Source of the DNA: Flavobacterium muglaense | GTDB taxonomy: Bacteria; Bacteroidota; Bacteroidia; Flavobacteriales; Flavobacteriaceae | DNA length: 44,964 bases | Assembly: GCF_014305155.1 (NCBI RefSeq) | Contig: NZ_JACRUK010000032.1 | Coordinates: 1 to 44,964, forward strand | Reading direction: 5' to 3' | Part shown: positions 35,901-44,964 of the stretch, piece by piece | Numbering within the stretch: position 1 is the stretch's first letter | How the letters are laid out: the number at the start of each line of letters is the position of its first letter | Position numbers and translations under genes: made by a program | Notes under the pieces: model-generated | Database searches by the model: none | What the model was told of the DNA's origin: nothing | The model's input: only the letters and a program-made list of their open reading frames with translations

Positions 35901-36395
35901 ATGAACACAATCGATCAAAGCACGCCAGAGAAAAACTTCAAGTTAACGGTACAGAACATCTTTTTAATAGGGGCAATAATTGTTAGCGCAAGCATATTTG
36001 CACAAGCAGAAGGGAAACCTAAAAAAGAAACAATACCCGTACTTGTAAAAGCAGCATTTGCCAAAGAGTTTCCATCTCAAAAAGCAAGTTGGGAAAAAGA
36101 AGCGGCAAATTATGAAGCTGAATTTCAAATTAATGGTACTGATGCTTCGGCTTTATATGATGCAAAGGGAAATTGTAAAGCACTTGAAATAGCCATTAAA
36201 AAAAACGAATTGCCTGCGGATGTTTTACCATATTTAAAGAAAAATTATCCAACAAATAAAATCACTGAAACAGCTAAAATCACAGATGATAAAAAGGTAA
36301 TAACGTACGAAGTCGAGATTAAAAAAGAAGGAAAAGCGTGCGATATTTTATTTGATGCCAAAGGAAAATTTATAAAAATAGTTACGGGAGTGTAA
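35901..36395 (+). CDS. PepSY-like exported protein
   Basis: The 164-residue protein has a membrane/signal segment (about 16-35, NIFLIGAIIVSASIFAQA) and two repeats of a PepSY-like fold. Each repeat has a basic helix (VPVLVKAAFAKEFP-like, DVLPYLKKNYP) followed by strands ending in DAKG. I chose the ATG at 35901 (MNTIDQ) over an earlier one that adds 15 residues. Such proteins often sit beside two-component systems in Bacteroidetes and act in the periplasm, possibly as sensors or inhibitors. Its exact role here is unknown. Confidence 0.72.
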   Translation: MNTIDQSTPEKNFKLTVQNIFLIGAIIVSASIFAQAEGKPKKETIPVLVKAAFAKEFPSQKASWEKEAANYEAEFQINGTDASALYDAKGNCKALEIAIKKNELPADVLPYLKKNYPTNKITETAKITDDKKVITYEVEIKKEGKACDILFDAKGKFIKIVTGV

Positions 36396-36437
36396 TGCCA
36401 AAGGAAACTTTTTTTAACTATTTAATTCATTTTTTCA

Positions 36438-37058
36438 ATGATTAAAGTGATCGTTTATATGTTGCTTATTTCGTTTTCAATAAGCACTTACGCACAAAAT
36501 TTTGACATTCAAACTTTACGAGAAATAAATGTGGAGCGTAACAGATCGTTAGATCCCACTTTCAAAGCGATTACTAATTCCGCTTCACCAATAAGTATTG
36601 CAGCTCCGTTGATTATTTATTCAATTGGAACGATAAATAAAGATGCCGATTTAAAAAAGAAAGGAATTTTTATAGGAGAAACATTTTTGGTCAACGCTTT
36701 TATAACGACTGCTTTAAAATATTCCATAAAAAGAGACAGGCCTTCAGTAACTTATACAGATATTGAAAAAATGTCTTCGGGCGGAAGTGGTTCATTCCCA
36801 TCTGGACACACCTCAGAGTCGTTTGCAACAGCTACATCTTTGAGTTTAGCATTTCCTAAATGGTATGTTATAGCGCCTTCTTTTCTCTGGGCAAGCGCTG
36901 TTGGTTATTCTCGGATGGATTTAGGAGTTCATTACCCTACTGATGTTGCTGCGGGTGCGATTGTAGGAGCTGGATCAGCTTATCTTTCTTATAAATTGAA
37001 TAAATGGATTAATAAGAAGAAAAATAAACCAATCCTTTTCGATGGTAAAAAAGAATAG
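36438..37058 (+). CDS. PAP2-family membrane-associated phosphatase
   Basis: The 206-residue protein has a signal-like N-terminus ending STYAQ (residue 20). It carries the complete three-part phosphatase motif: K94-x6-R101-P102, P121-S-G-H124, and S158-R-x5-H165-x3-D169. It probably hydrolyses a lipid phosphate such as undecaprenyl pyrophosphate, phosphatidate or a lipid A phosphate at the periplasmic face. The substrate is not decidable. It follows the PepSY-like gene by 42 bases, in line with an envelope-stress regulon. Confidence 0.87.
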   Translation: MIKVIVYMLLISFSISTYAQNFDIQTLREINVERNRSLDPTFKAITNSASPISIAAPLIIYSIGTINKDADLKKKGIFIGETFLVNAFITTALKYSIKRDRPSVTYTDIEKMSSGGSGSFPSGHTSESFATATSLSLAFPKWYVIAPSFLWASAVGYSRMDLGVHYPTDVAAGAIVGAGSAYLSYKLNKWINKKKNKPILFDGKKE

Positions 37059-37066
37059 TTTTCAAT

Positions 37067-37098
37067 AAAAAAATCATTATCTAAAAAAATCATTATCT
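37067..37098 (+). repeat. Tandem 16-bp repeat before the YncE-like gene
   Basis: AAAAAAATCATTATCT occurs twice head to tail (37067-37082, 37083-37098), and a third, degraded copy runs up to the ATG at 37111. It fills the spacer between the PAP2 gene and the beta-propeller gene and may alter translation initiation or be recent slippage. Confidence 0.75.
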
Positions 37099-37110
37099 AA
37101 AAAGATTATT

Positions 37111-38127
37111 ATGAATAAAATACGGGTATCTCTCCTTACTATTTTTTCCATTACCACATGTATTGGTCAAACCTATAAAGTTTTAGAAAAAATTAATATC
37201 CCGGGCAATCAAGGATGGGATTATGCAGTTGTTGACGAGGTGAATCAGCATTTATTTGTTTCTCATGGTAGTGAAGTGAATGTGATTGATTTGCATTCGA
37301 ACAAACTCCTTACATCCATTCCTGACACCAAGGGAGTTCATGGTATCGCTATTGCAAATGATTTAAATAAAGCATTTATTTCAAATGGAAAAGACAATTC
37401 GGTTTCTATTATTAATTTGACGACTTATGAATTAATCGAAAAAGTGGTTCTGCCTGCTGAAAATCCAGATGCTATATTATATGATGCTTTTTCTAAAAAA
37501 GTCTTTACATATAATGGAAAATCCAATGATGCAACGGTTCTCGATGCAATTACAAATAAAGTAGTAAAGAGCATTCCGCTAGGTGGGAAACCTGAATTTT
37601 CAGTAACGAATACTAAAGGGTTGGTTTATGTGAATATTGAAGATAAAAACCAAATAAAGACGATCAACACTTCTACACTAGAAGTTACAAACACCTGGAG
37701 CATTGCACCTGGAGAGGAGCCATCAGGCTTAGCAATAGATTTAGAAACGAATCGATTATTTTCTGTCTGTGGCAATAATATAATGGTTGTTGTAAATGCC
37801 TTAAATGGGAAAGTGATTAAAACAATCCCTATTGGCGAAGGTTGCGATGGTGTGGCTTTTAATCCAAAAACCAAACTTGCTTTTTGTTCCAATGGTGACG
37901 GTACAATTACGGTTGTAAAAGAATCGAAAAAGGGGCGTTTTTCGGTTTTAGAAACGGTGAAAACGCAAAAAGGAGCGAGAACGATTGCTTTGGATAAAAC
38001 CACCAATCGGTTGTATTTAGCTACGGCTAGTTTTGGTGATAAACCAGCACCTACAACCGAAAATCCGCATCCAAGATCAAGTATCATTCCTAACACGTTT
38101 GTAGTTTTAGTAGTCGATGCTAAATAA
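37111..38127 (+). CDS. YncE-like exported beta-propeller protein
   Basis: The 338-residue protein has a signal peptide ending near CIGQ (about residue 20). It then has repeated YVTN-type blades of about 40 residues, e.g. SNGKDNSVSIINLTTYELIEK and related blades every 40-45 residues. YncE-type propellers lie in the periplasm and are often linked with metal or redox systems. The binding partner is not known. It sits between the PAP2 gene and the TolC-like gene of the second RND pump. Confidence 0.82.
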   Translation: MNKIRVSLLTIFSITTCIGQTYKVLEKINIPGNQGWDYAVVDEVNQHLFVSHGSEVNVIDLHSNKLLTSIPDTKGVHGIAIANDLNKAFISNGKDNSVSIINLTTYELIEKVVLPAENPDAILYDAFSKKVFTYNGKSNDATVLDAITNKVVKSIPLGGKPEFSVTNTKGLVYVNIEDKNQIKTINTSTLEVTNTWSIAPGEEPSGLAIDLETNRLFSVCGNNIMVVVNALNGKVIKTIPIGEGCDGVAFNPKTKLAFCSNGDGTITVVKESKKGRFSVLETVKTQKGARTIALDKTTNRLYLATASFGDKPAPTTENPHPRSSIIPNTFVVLVVDAK

Positions 38128-38155
38128 AGCCGCTATTTTTTTATAAATATATCCA

Positions 38156-39394
38156 ATGAGAATACTATTTTTAAGTTTGTTTTTTCTAATAACTGTCAAG
38201 TCTTTTTCACAAGAAAAGGACTTGGCGTTTTATATCGAAAAAGCACAAACCAATTCCCCTTTATTAAAAGATTTGTCTAATCAAATGCAATTAAATTCAA
38301 TTGATAGTTTGTTGGTTATAGCTAGTTTTAAACCCCAAATTGCAGCAAATTTAAATGCGTATGTAGCACCTAATCATAATGGATTTGGTTATGATACTGC
38401 TTTGAGTAACGGTCAGTCCGTATCGGGATTAGTTGGATTCAACCAAAAAATAATAGGCAAAAACAGAATCGATACACAGGCAGAGACTTTTAAAATTATC
38501 AAAGAAGGACTAGCGCTAAATAAAAAAATAGCAATAAAAGATTTGAATAAAGTTATAATCGCGCAATACGTCACTGCCTATGGAAGTGCTGAGCAAGTCG
38601 TTTATAATCAAAAAATGGTTGAGCTTCTTAAAAACGAAGCAGTTATCTTGAAGAAATTGACTCAAAATTCCATTTATAAACAAACGGATTATTTGATTTT
38701 TCTGGCTACCTTAAAGCAACAAGAATTGCAAGTGTTGCAGTTGAAGCAACAATATCAAAATGATTTGGGTTTGCTTAATTATTTGTCAGGAGAAACCGAT
38801 GTAAGTTTTGTAAATTTAGTAAAACCAGCGATTAGTTTAAAAAGTATTCAAAAAGAACAAAACACTCTTTTTGAAAAGCAATTTGAAACGGATAGTTTAA
38901 AAATCAGTAATCAAAATAAGTTGATTGACAACAGTTATAAACCATCACTTTCATTTTTGGGTGATGCGGGTTATATGTCGAGTTTTGTGAATCAAGGGTA
39001 TAAAAACTTTGGTTTTAGTATCGGTTTAGGATTGTCAATTCCTATATATGATGGAAATCAGAAAACGTTATTACATCAAAAAAATGAAACGGCTTTAGCT
39101 ACTAATTTAGCGTATAAAAATAATTTTAATAAACAATTTGAGCAACAGTTATTATTGCTAAATCAACGTTTAAAACAAACTGAAGAAATACAAAATCAAT
39201 TGCAATCTCAGTTGCAAATTAGTGACGCACTAATTGAAGCTAACAAAAAATTATTGCTTTCGGGTGATGCCCAAATTACTGATTTTATGATCGCTATAGG
39301 AAATGTGATTAGTATTAATAATACAATTTCTCAAAATAAAATAAATACATTTCAACTGATTAATGAAATCAATTATTGGAGCTCAAATGACTAA
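38156..39394 (+). CDS. TolC-like outer-membrane efflux protein
   Basis: The 412-residue OEP-family channel has a signal peptide ending SFSQ (about residue 19), without lipobox. Long helical segments rich in Gln and Leu (about 95-210 and 300-400) are typical of the TolC coiled barrel. The second repeat contains SFLGDAGYMSSF and IPIYDGNQKTLL. It starts 28 bases after the YncE-like gene and ends 4 bases before the adaptor ATG. It should pair with the HlyD- and RND-type genes that follow. Confidence 0.88.
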   Translation: MRILFLSLFFLITVKSFSQEKDLAFYIEKAQTNSPLLKDLSNQMQLNSIDSLLVIASFKPQIAANLNAYVAPNHNGFGYDTALSNGQSVSGLVGFNQKIIGKNRIDTQAETFKIIKEGLALNKKIAIKDLNKVIIAQYVTAYGSAEQVVYNQKMVELLKNEAVILKKLTQNSIYKQTDYLIFLATLKQQELQVLQLKQQYQNDLGLLNYLSGETDVSFVNLVKPAISLKSIQKEQNTLFEKQFETDSLKISNQNKLIDNSYKPSLSFLGDAGYMSSFVNQGYKNFGFSIGLGLSIPIYDGNQKTLLHQKNETALATNLAYKNNFNKQFEQQLLLLNQRLKQTEEIQNQLQSQLQISDALIEANKKLLLSGDAQITDFMIAIGNVISINNTISQNKINTFQLINEINYWSSND

Positions 39395-39398
39395 TATT

Positions 39399-40313
39399 AT
39401 GAATAAATCATTCCTTTTTATACTACTATTTCCGTTGCTTTTTATAGCATGTAAAGAGAATGCTGTATCCGAAAAACCAATTGATGCCAGTATTCCAGTT
39501 ACCGTTACAACAATTGATACTGCAGGAATTGAAAATTTTATGGAACTCAATGCAACGGCCACCTACTTAGTAAAAAACAGTATTAAGGCAAATGCTACGG
39601 GGTATCTGAGTTCCGTTAATGTGGCGATCAATGATTTTGTAAACAATGGATCGACCTTGTTTTCGATAAAAACAAGAGAATCAAAAGTATTAGGAAATAC
39701 GATAAACAAAATTGATCCGAGTTTGAATTTTGGCGGCGCAATACGGGTGCGTTCCAACACGAGTGGGATCGTTACAATGGTAAATGTACAACAAGGCGAT
39801 TATGTACAAGATGGTGATCCATTGGTTGTAATTAATGATGCTAATAGTTTTGCACTTGTATTGAGTTTGCCTTATGAATTAAAAAAGTATGTTGCTGTTG
39901 GGCAGCAACTTCATGTCACTTTGCCTGATGGAAGTGCTAAAATAGCGACTGTGCAAAAATTTTCACCTACAGTAGATGCAGCTTCACAAACACAAAACGT
40001 AGTATTGAAAATAAACGGAAAACAAGACATTCCTGAGAACTTAATCGTAAAAGTACGCATCAATAAGTCGTCTAGTTCGAATGCTATTTCGTTGCCCAAA
40101 GCCGCCGTTTTAAGCAATGAAACCGAAACTGATTTTTGGATAATGAAAATGATAAATGCCACTACAGCGATTAAAGTCCCCATTAAAAAAGGAATTCAAA
40201 CAGAAGACAGAATAGAAGTTATTTCTCCAGTTTTAACTGCCAATGATAAGATTTTATTAACTGGAAATTATGGTGTTGCTGACACGATTAAAGTAAAAGT
40301 GATGAGGAAATAG
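39399..40313 (+). CDS. RND periplasmic adaptor lipoprotein (HlyD/CzcB-like)
   Basis: This is a 304-residue membrane-fusion protein. The ATG at 39399 opens a clean lipoprotein signal (FLFILLFPLLFIAC); an in-frame start at 39363 overlaps the tolC-like gene and adds 12 residues. A biotinyl/lipoyl-like domain (YLSSVNVAINDFVNNGSTLF, then GIVTMVNVQQGDYVQDGDPL) is followed by a beta-barrel. The helical hairpin is very short, so it is shorter than classical AcrA. Confidence 0.87.
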   Translation: MNKSFLFILLFPLLFIACKENAVSEKPIDASIPVTVTTIDTAGIENFMELNATATYLVKNSIKANATGYLSSVNVAINDFVNNGSTLFSIKTRESKVLGNTINKIDPSLNFGGAIRVRSNTSGIVTMVNVQQGDYVQDGDPLVVINDANSFALVLSLPYELKKYVAVGQQLHVTLPDGSAKIATVQKFSPTVDAASQTQNVVLKINGKQDIPENLIVKVRINKSSSSNAISLPKAAVLSNETETDFWIMKMINATTAIKVPIKKGIQTEDRIEVISPVLTANDKILLTGNYGVADTIKVKVMRK

Positions 40314-40349
40314 TGGTTAGTTTTTAGTCATCAGCCTTTAGTATTAAAA

Positions 40350-40380
40350 AACTTAGCGACTTTGCGCCTTAGCGGTAAAA
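40350..40380 (+). repeat. Dispersed-repeat-like string before the second RND gene
   Basis: CTTAGCGACTTTGCGCCTTAG (in 40352-40372) resembles the 'CTTTGCG' family strings found in many Bacteroidetes intergenic regions, as I remember them. It sits in the 79-base gap before the RND gene. One copy only is seen here. Confidence 0.35.
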
Positions 40381-40392
40381 ATAAAAAATGAA

Positions 40393-43300
40393 ATGAACAA
40401 CTTCTTCGTAAAACATAAAAATGGGCTAAGCGCCATCATCTTCCTTATTATTTTGGGCGGTTTTTTTGCCTATTCGAAAATGCAAACGGGTTTGTTTCCC
40501 GAAATTACTTTCCCGAAAATAAAAATCATTGCCGATGCAGGACAACAACCGGTAGATAAAATGATGATTACGGTTACGAAACCTTTAGAAAATGCCATAA
40601 AAAAAGTGCAAGATTTAAAAACGGTTCGTAGCATAACCAGTCGAGGTAGTTGTGAGATATCGGCTTTTATGGATTGGAAAGCAGATATTGATTTGAGTAA
40701 AACACGTATCGAAGAACAAATTAACCAAATCAAAAATAATCTTCCGCCGGATACTCAAATCACGGTAGAGAAAATGAACCCATCTATTTTGCCTGTTATT
40801 GGGTATGCGATCGAAGGCAAAGGAGTGTCGGCTATTGAGTTAAAGAAAATAGCCGATTTTACGATAAAACCGTTCCTTTCACAAATAGATGGCGTTTCGG
40901 AAATACGAATAATTGGAGGTAAAGAAAAAGAGTATTGGTTGTCGTTGGACTTCAGTAAAATGACCGCTTTAGGTATTACTCCAGATGCCGTTTCACAAGT
41001 ATTAAGTCAGACGAATTTCATCAAATCAAATGGGTATTTAGCGGATTATCGGTATTTGTATTTAACGATTACGGATGCCCAAGTTGACAAAAAAGAAGAG
41101 TTAGAAAACTTAGTGGTGCGTAATAATGGCAAAGGAATTGTTACTTTAAAAGACATCGCTGCTGTTGAAATAAGAGAAGCCAAGGAGTTTATAAAAGTGA
41201 ATGCCAACGGGAAAGAAAGTATTTTGGTCGCTGTGATTAAGCAGCCCAATTCAAATTTAATTTCGCTTTCGGACGCGATGAATGCTAAATTGCAAGATTT
41301 AAAGCAAATACTTCCAAAAAGCATTAGTATTAAACCATTTTATGAACAAGCTACCTTTGTAAATGATGCTGTAAAAAGTGTTACTGATAGTTTGTTGATT
41401 GGTTTGTTTTTGGCTATAATTGTGGCAGTTTTGTTTTTGAAATCAGCCAAAGCAAGTGCAACGATATTGATTATTATTCCAGTGACTTTAGGGCTTACAT
41501 TAATTGTTTTATATCTTACAGGTCAGACTTTTAACATTATGACTTTGGGTGCTATTGCAGCGGCACTAGGTCTTATTATTGATGATGCTATTGTGGTTGT
41601 AGAACAAATCCATAGAGCCCACGAAGAGCATCCAGATGAACCTACGGTTACGCTTTTGCAAAAAGCAATTCAATATTTATTTCCAGCCATGCTGGGTTCT
41701 TCGATTAGTACAATTGTGATTTTCTTTCCATTTGTTTTAATGAGTGGGGTAGCGGGCTCGTATTTTAAAGTACTAACAGATACGATGATTATCACCTTGG
41801 TTTGTTCGTTTTTTGTTACTTGGCTGCTGCTACCAGTCGTCTATTTATTGCTTTCGAAAAAAGATCGTGTAATTACAGAAACTGAAATACTTCCTGAAAT
41901 TCATGAGGTAAAAAAGCAAAATTGGGTTTCGTATTTCATTGGAAGACCGTTCATAAGCATTGGTTTTTGTATTGTATTAATGCTGTCTATATTTATTATT
42001 TTGCCCAATTTAGAAACGGGTTTCTTACCAGAAATGGATGAAGGAAGCATCATTCTTGATTATGAAAGTCCGCCAGGAACTTCACTTGAAGAAACAGATA
42101 GAATGTTGAATGAAGTAGAGAAAATCATAATTAAAATTCCCGAAGTAGAGGCGTATAGTCGTAGAACTGGTACTCAGATGGGTTTTTTTATTACGGAACC
42201 CAATCGAGGCGATTATTTAATTCAGTTAAAAAAAGACAGGAGTAAAACCAGTAATGATGTAATTGATGAAATTCGCGCCAAAGTGGAAGCAACTCAGCCT
42301 GTATTGCGGATCGATTTTGGTCAAGTAATAGGGGATATGTTGGGCGATTTGATGAGTTCAGTTTCACCAATTGAAGTCAAAGTATATGGTAATGATCAAG
42401 CACAATTGCAAAAAACAGCCAAACAGGTTGCGGCTATTGTTGAAAAAGTGGAAGGAACGGCTGATGTTTTTGATGGAATTGTTTTGGCTGGACCGGTAAT
42501 TAATATTCAACCTAATTACATTCAACTGGCGCAATATGGTATTGCGCCTGCTGACTTGCAATTTCAAATGCAAACAGCGCTAGAAGGTAATATAGTAGGT
42601 AATGTATTGGAAAATGAAAAACAAATCCCAATTCGATTGATTTATGCCAATAGTAAGAAAAGAAGTTTGGAGGATATTAAGCAACTTAAAGTCTTTTTAC
42701 CCAACGGACAATCTGTTCCAATTACTAGTTTAGTGACTATTTCGATCGAAAAAGGAGTCGCCGAGATCGAGCGAGAAAATCTACAAATGATGACTGTGGT
42801 AACAGGTCGACTAGACAACCGAGACCTAGGAAGTGTGATGAAAGAAATACAAACCAAAGTCACTGCTCAAATTCATTTGCCAAGCGGTTATTATATTGAA
42901 TACGCAGGAGCTTATAAAGAGCAGCAACAGTCGTTCAAAGAGTTGTTAATGATTTTAATTGCTTCCTCTTTATTGGTTTTTGGGGTGATCTTATTCCTTT
43001 TTAGAGATTTTAGAGTAGCGTTTGTGATATTATTAATTTCGGTTTTAGGAATTGCAGGAAGTTATCTTTTACTTTTTATTACAGCTACACCATTGAACGT
43101 GGGAAGTTATACAGGAATAATAATGATAGTAGGGATCATTGCCGAAAATGCTATTTTTACTTTCCTACAATTTAGAGAAACCTTCAAGTTAACCAGAAAC
43201 CTGAAGGAGTCAATTGTTTACTCGATTTCGACTCGATTTCGTCCAAAATTAATGACAGCTTTGGGTGCGATTATAGCCTTGTTGCCTTTGGCTATAGGTA

Positions 43301-43446
43301 TAGGAACGGGATCTGAATTGCATCAACCATTAGCTATTGCAGTGATAGGCGGATTCTTGATTGCGATGCCTTTATTATTGATTGTACTGCCTACATTGTT
43401 AGCTTTGGTTTATAAAAACGAAAAACATTTCAAACATTTTCTATAG
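40393..43446 (+). CDS. RND efflux inner-membrane transporter, second system
   Basis: The 1017-residue RND permease has helix 4 residues LGLIIDDAIVVVEQIHRA (the proton-relay aspartates), porter domains, and LETGFLPEMDEGSIILDYESPPGTS opening the second periplasmic half. In helix 10 the usual Lys is not seen where AcrB has GKNA; the text reads IVGIIAENAIFTF. This resembles distant HAE or heavy-metal-type subgroups. The substrate is unknown. The gene is preceded by tolC-like and adaptor genes and followed by a terminator, so the set is a complete tripartite pump. Confidence 0.9.
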   Translation: MNNFFVKHKNGLSAIIFLIILGGFFAYSKMQTGLFPEITFPKIKIIADAGQQPVDKMMITVTKPLENAIKKVQDLKTVRSITSRGSCEISAFMDWKADIDLSKTRIEEQINQIKNNLPPDTQITVEKMNPSILPVIGYAIEGKGVSAIELKKIADFTIKPFLSQIDGVSEIRIIGGKEKEYWLSLDFSKMTALGITPDAVSQVLSQTNFIKSNGYLADYRYLYLTITDAQVDKKEELENLVVRNNGKGIVTLKDIAAVEIREAKEFIKVNANGKESILVAVIKQPNSNLISLSDAMNAKLQDLKQILPKSISIKPFYEQATFVNDAVKSVTDSLLIGLFLAIIVAVLFLKSAKASATILIIIPVTLGLTLIVLYLTGQTFNIMTLGAIAAALGLIIDDAIVVVEQIHRAHEEHPDEPTVTLLQKAIQYLFPAMLGSSISTIVIFFPFVLMSGVAGSYFKVLTDTMIITLVCSFFVTWLLLPVVYLLLSKKDRVITETEILPEIHEVKKQNWVSYFIGRPFISIGFCIVLMLSIFIILPNLETGFLPEMDEGSIILDYESPPGTSLEETDRMLNEVEKIIIKIPEVEAYSRRTGTQMGFFITEPNRGDYLIQLKKDRSKTSNDVIDEIRAKVEATQPVLRIDFGQVIGDMLGDLMSSVSPIEVKVYGNDQAQLQKTAKQVAAIVEKVEGTADVFDGIVLAGPVINIQPNYIQLAQYGIAPADLQFQMQTALEGNIVGNVLENEKQIPIRLIYANSKKRSLEDIKQLKVFLPNGQSVPITSLVTISIEKGVAEIERENLQMMTVVTGRLDNRDLGSVMKEIQTKVTAQIHLPSGYYIEYAGAYKEQQQSFKELLMILIASSLLVFGVILFLFRDFRVAFVILLISVLGIAGSYLLLFITATPLNVGSYTGIIMIVGIIAENAIFTFLQFRETFKLTRNLKESIVYSISTRFRPKLMTALGAIIALLPLAIGIGTGSELHQPLAIAVIGGFLIAMPLLLIVLPTLLALVYKNEKHFKHFL

Positions 43447-43488
43447 TTTTTCAGCAAAATAGATTAGACTTAATAAAATTGAATTATC

Positions 43489-43516
43489 AGCCGAAACACA
43501 CCGTTTCGGCTTTTTG
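43489..43516 (+). terminator. Intrinsic terminator of the second RND operon
   Basis: AGCCGAAAC (43489-43497) and GTTTCGGCT (43503-43511) form a perfect GC-containing 9-bp stem with a 5-base loop, followed by TTTTG. It lies 42 bases past the RND stop. Confidence 0.85.
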
Positions 43517-43648
43517 TTTGACGGTCACTCGTAATTTAGAACGTCTTTTGAAACAAAATAAAATAAAAGGCTTAACTTTAGAAAAGAATATAAATTACTA
43601 TTCGAACTGTATTACTGTTCCTTTTTCAATTAATTAAAAATCATTTTT

Positions 43649-44821
43649 ATGCTACAAAATATCCTTATCGAAAGAAAAATTTACGCTACCGAAGAGCATA
43701 AAATGATGCAGTCCATGATTCAAGAATTTATTTCGAATGAAATAATGGGGCAGTTGGATGAATGGGAAAAACAAGGAATGGTATCTCGTGACATTTGGAA
43801 AAGAGCGGGGGAGTTGGGCTTACTTTGCCTTGATATGCCGGAGCAGTATGGCGGTGGCGGATTAGATTTTACCTTTAATTCCTTACTTATTGAAGAGTTT
43901 GCCAAAAAAGGAATTACTGGTCCAGGTTTTTCCTTGCATTCGGATATTGTAGCGCCTTATTTACTTAATTATGGCACCGAGGCGCAAAAATTAAAGTACT
44001 TGCCGCTCATGGCAAAAGGCGAGCTGATTACTGCAATAGGAATGACAGAACCCAATTGCGGTAGTGATTTGAAAGCGTTGCTAACTACTGCTGAGGATAA
44101 AGGGGATCATTATCTAGTAAACGGCCAAAAAACCTTTATCACCAATGGGTATATGTGTGATATGGCTATAGTTGCTGTGAAAACAAATGTAAATACAGCT
44201 GATGAAGGAGTTACTTTATTGATTTTGGAATCGGATATGGAAGGATTCAACAAAGGAAAACCCCTCAAAAAAATCGGAATGAAATCACAGGATACAGCCG
44301 AATTGTTTTTTGATAATGTCAAAGTGCCCAAAGAAAACCGTTTAGGAGATGAAAAAATGGGTTTCAAAATTATGATGAAAGAACTGGCTCGCGAGCGACT
44401 AACCGTTGGGATTATGGCGGTTGCCACTGCCGAAGGTGCTATTGAAGATACGATAAAATATACTACGGAGCGCACGGCTTTTGGATTGGCTATAGCGGGA
44501 TTTCAAAACACCCAATTTAAAATAGCCGAATCTGTCACGCAAATGCAAATACATCAAGCTTTTCTAGACCGTTGTATCGAGTTGATGGACAAGCACGAAT
44601 TATCTAGCGAGAGTGCTTCCATGATTAAATATTCGGCTACGGATATGTGTGGTAAAGTGGTGGATGACTGCTTGCAATTGTTTGGTGGTTACGGTTATAT
44701 GTGGGATTACCCCATAGCTCGCATGTATGCTGATAATCGGGTGACTCGCATTTATGCAGGGACTAATGAAATCATGAAAATTTTGATTGCGCGTCGTTTG
44801 TTTAAAGACCTTTTAAAATAA
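43649..44821 (+). CDS. Acyl-CoA dehydrogenase
   Basis: The 390-residue flavoprotein has the acyl-CoA dehydrogenase signatures IGMTEPNCGSDL (about 132-143) and the C-terminal QLFGGYGYMWDYPIARMY. The probable catalytic base is E374 in YAGTNEIMK. The length and position of this Glu fit short/medium/long-chain dehydrogenases of the standard type. It introduces the alpha-beta double bond of acyl-CoA using FAD and electron-transfer flavoprotein. It stands alone, 203 bases after the RND stop; no other beta-oxidation gene is in view. Chain-length preference is undecided. Confidence 0.93.
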   Translation: MLQNILIERKIYATEEHKMMQSMIQEFISNEIMGQLDEWEKQGMVSRDIWKRAGELGLLCLDMPEQYGGGGLDFTFNSLLIEEFAKKGITGPGFSLHSDIVAPYLLNYGTEAQKLKYLPLMAKGELITAIGMTEPNCGSDLKALLTTAEDKGDHYLVNGQKTFITNGYMCDMAIVAVKTNVNTADEGVTLLILESDMEGFNKGKPLKKIGMKSQDTAELFFDNVKVPKENRLGDEKMGFKIMMKELARERLTVGIMAVATAEGAIEDTIKYTTERTAFGLAIAGFQNTQFKIAESVTQMQIHQAFLDRCIELMDKHELSSESASMIKYSATDMCGKVVDDCLQLFGGYGYMWDYPIARMYADNRVTRIYAGTNEIMKILIARRLFKDLLK

Positions 44822-44964
44822 AGAAGTCTGTATGAATTCGGGCTTGGTATTGCCGTTAAACGGAAAATGAGCTACAATTTTAAATTGTTAGAGGTGTAAA
44901 GTTATGTACTTATTTTAATTATTTGTAATCCAATGTGTTTATGCTTCATCATCTTAATAATTAG
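44822..44964. other. End of window, no feature
   Basis: The last 143 bases are AT-rich non-coding DNA without a clear hairpin or open frame. Confidence 0.5.

Noticed and set aside
1..44964. CRISPR array, prophage, integron or insertion sequence
   Set aside because: No regularly spaced direct repeats of CRISPR size, no phage structural genes, no integrase, no transposase and no target-site duplication were seen on either strand.
1..44964. tRNA, rRNA or classical riboswitch
   Set aside because: No cloverleaf-like segment with GTTCNANNC or rRNA conserved blocks was recognised. Leader regions before the arsenic, nitrate and efflux genes show no known riboswitch core. Covariance-model search would be decisive.

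Overview
The window is AT-rich and carries Bacteroidetes-type signals: TAnnTTTG-like promoter elements, SPII lipoproteins with short lipoboxes, and few recognisable Shine-Dalgarno sequences. It also holds the hairpin-type intergenic repeats common in Flavobacteriaceae. Protein sequences (fused nitrate reductase, DUF4202, DUF6428, DUF3667, NodT/TolC-RND systems) fit Flavobacterium or a close relative. This placement is inference from the proteins; no rRNA or tRNA gene was seen.

Region 1 (about 0.2-20.4 kb, all on the minus strand) is a nitrate/nitrite assimilation island. It encodes a rubredoxin-tailed sulfite/nitrite-reductase-like protein, and a molybdopterin nitrate reductase fused in one frame to a FAD/[2Fe-2S] reductase. 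It continues with a porin plus NrtABCD-type ABC transporter operon, an FNR-like regulator, and a NarK-type MFS transporter. It ends with a NarL-like response regulator, a NarX-like sensor kinase preceded by DUF4202, and the nitrite reductase NirBD. Three genes (nitrate reductase, nrtA, nrtC) are each interrupted by a single in-frame stop codon with no other visible decay. NirBD, NarK and the regulators look intact, so as read the cell could use nitrite but not nitrate. Five promoters of this island (nasA, porin-nrt, narK, response regulator, nirBD) share TACGTA(T) motifs, often in tandem, which I propose as the operator of this regulon.

Region 2 (20.7-23.3 kb, minus) is an arsenic operon: arsR, a DUF6428 protein, an arsenate-reductase-like phosphatase and the ACR3 arsenite pump. 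Region 3 (23.4-24.5 kb, minus) is a DUF3667 membrane protein broken by one extra copy of a TTTA tetranucleotide repeat. Region 4 (24.9-26.5 kb, minus) is glnB-amtB, for ammonium uptake and its control.

After an 877-bp gene-free stretch the strand switches. Region 5 (27.3-33.6 kb, plus) is a small exported protein followed by an AcrA-AcrB-OprM tripartite RND pump. Region 6 (33.8-43.4 kb, plus) begins with an OmpR-type response regulator and its histidine kinase. It continues with a PepSY-like protein, a PAP2 phosphatase, a YncE-like beta-propeller and a second RND pump (TolC, HlyD, RND permease). An acyl-CoA dehydrogenase closes the window. Well-formed intrinsic terminators mark most operon ends.
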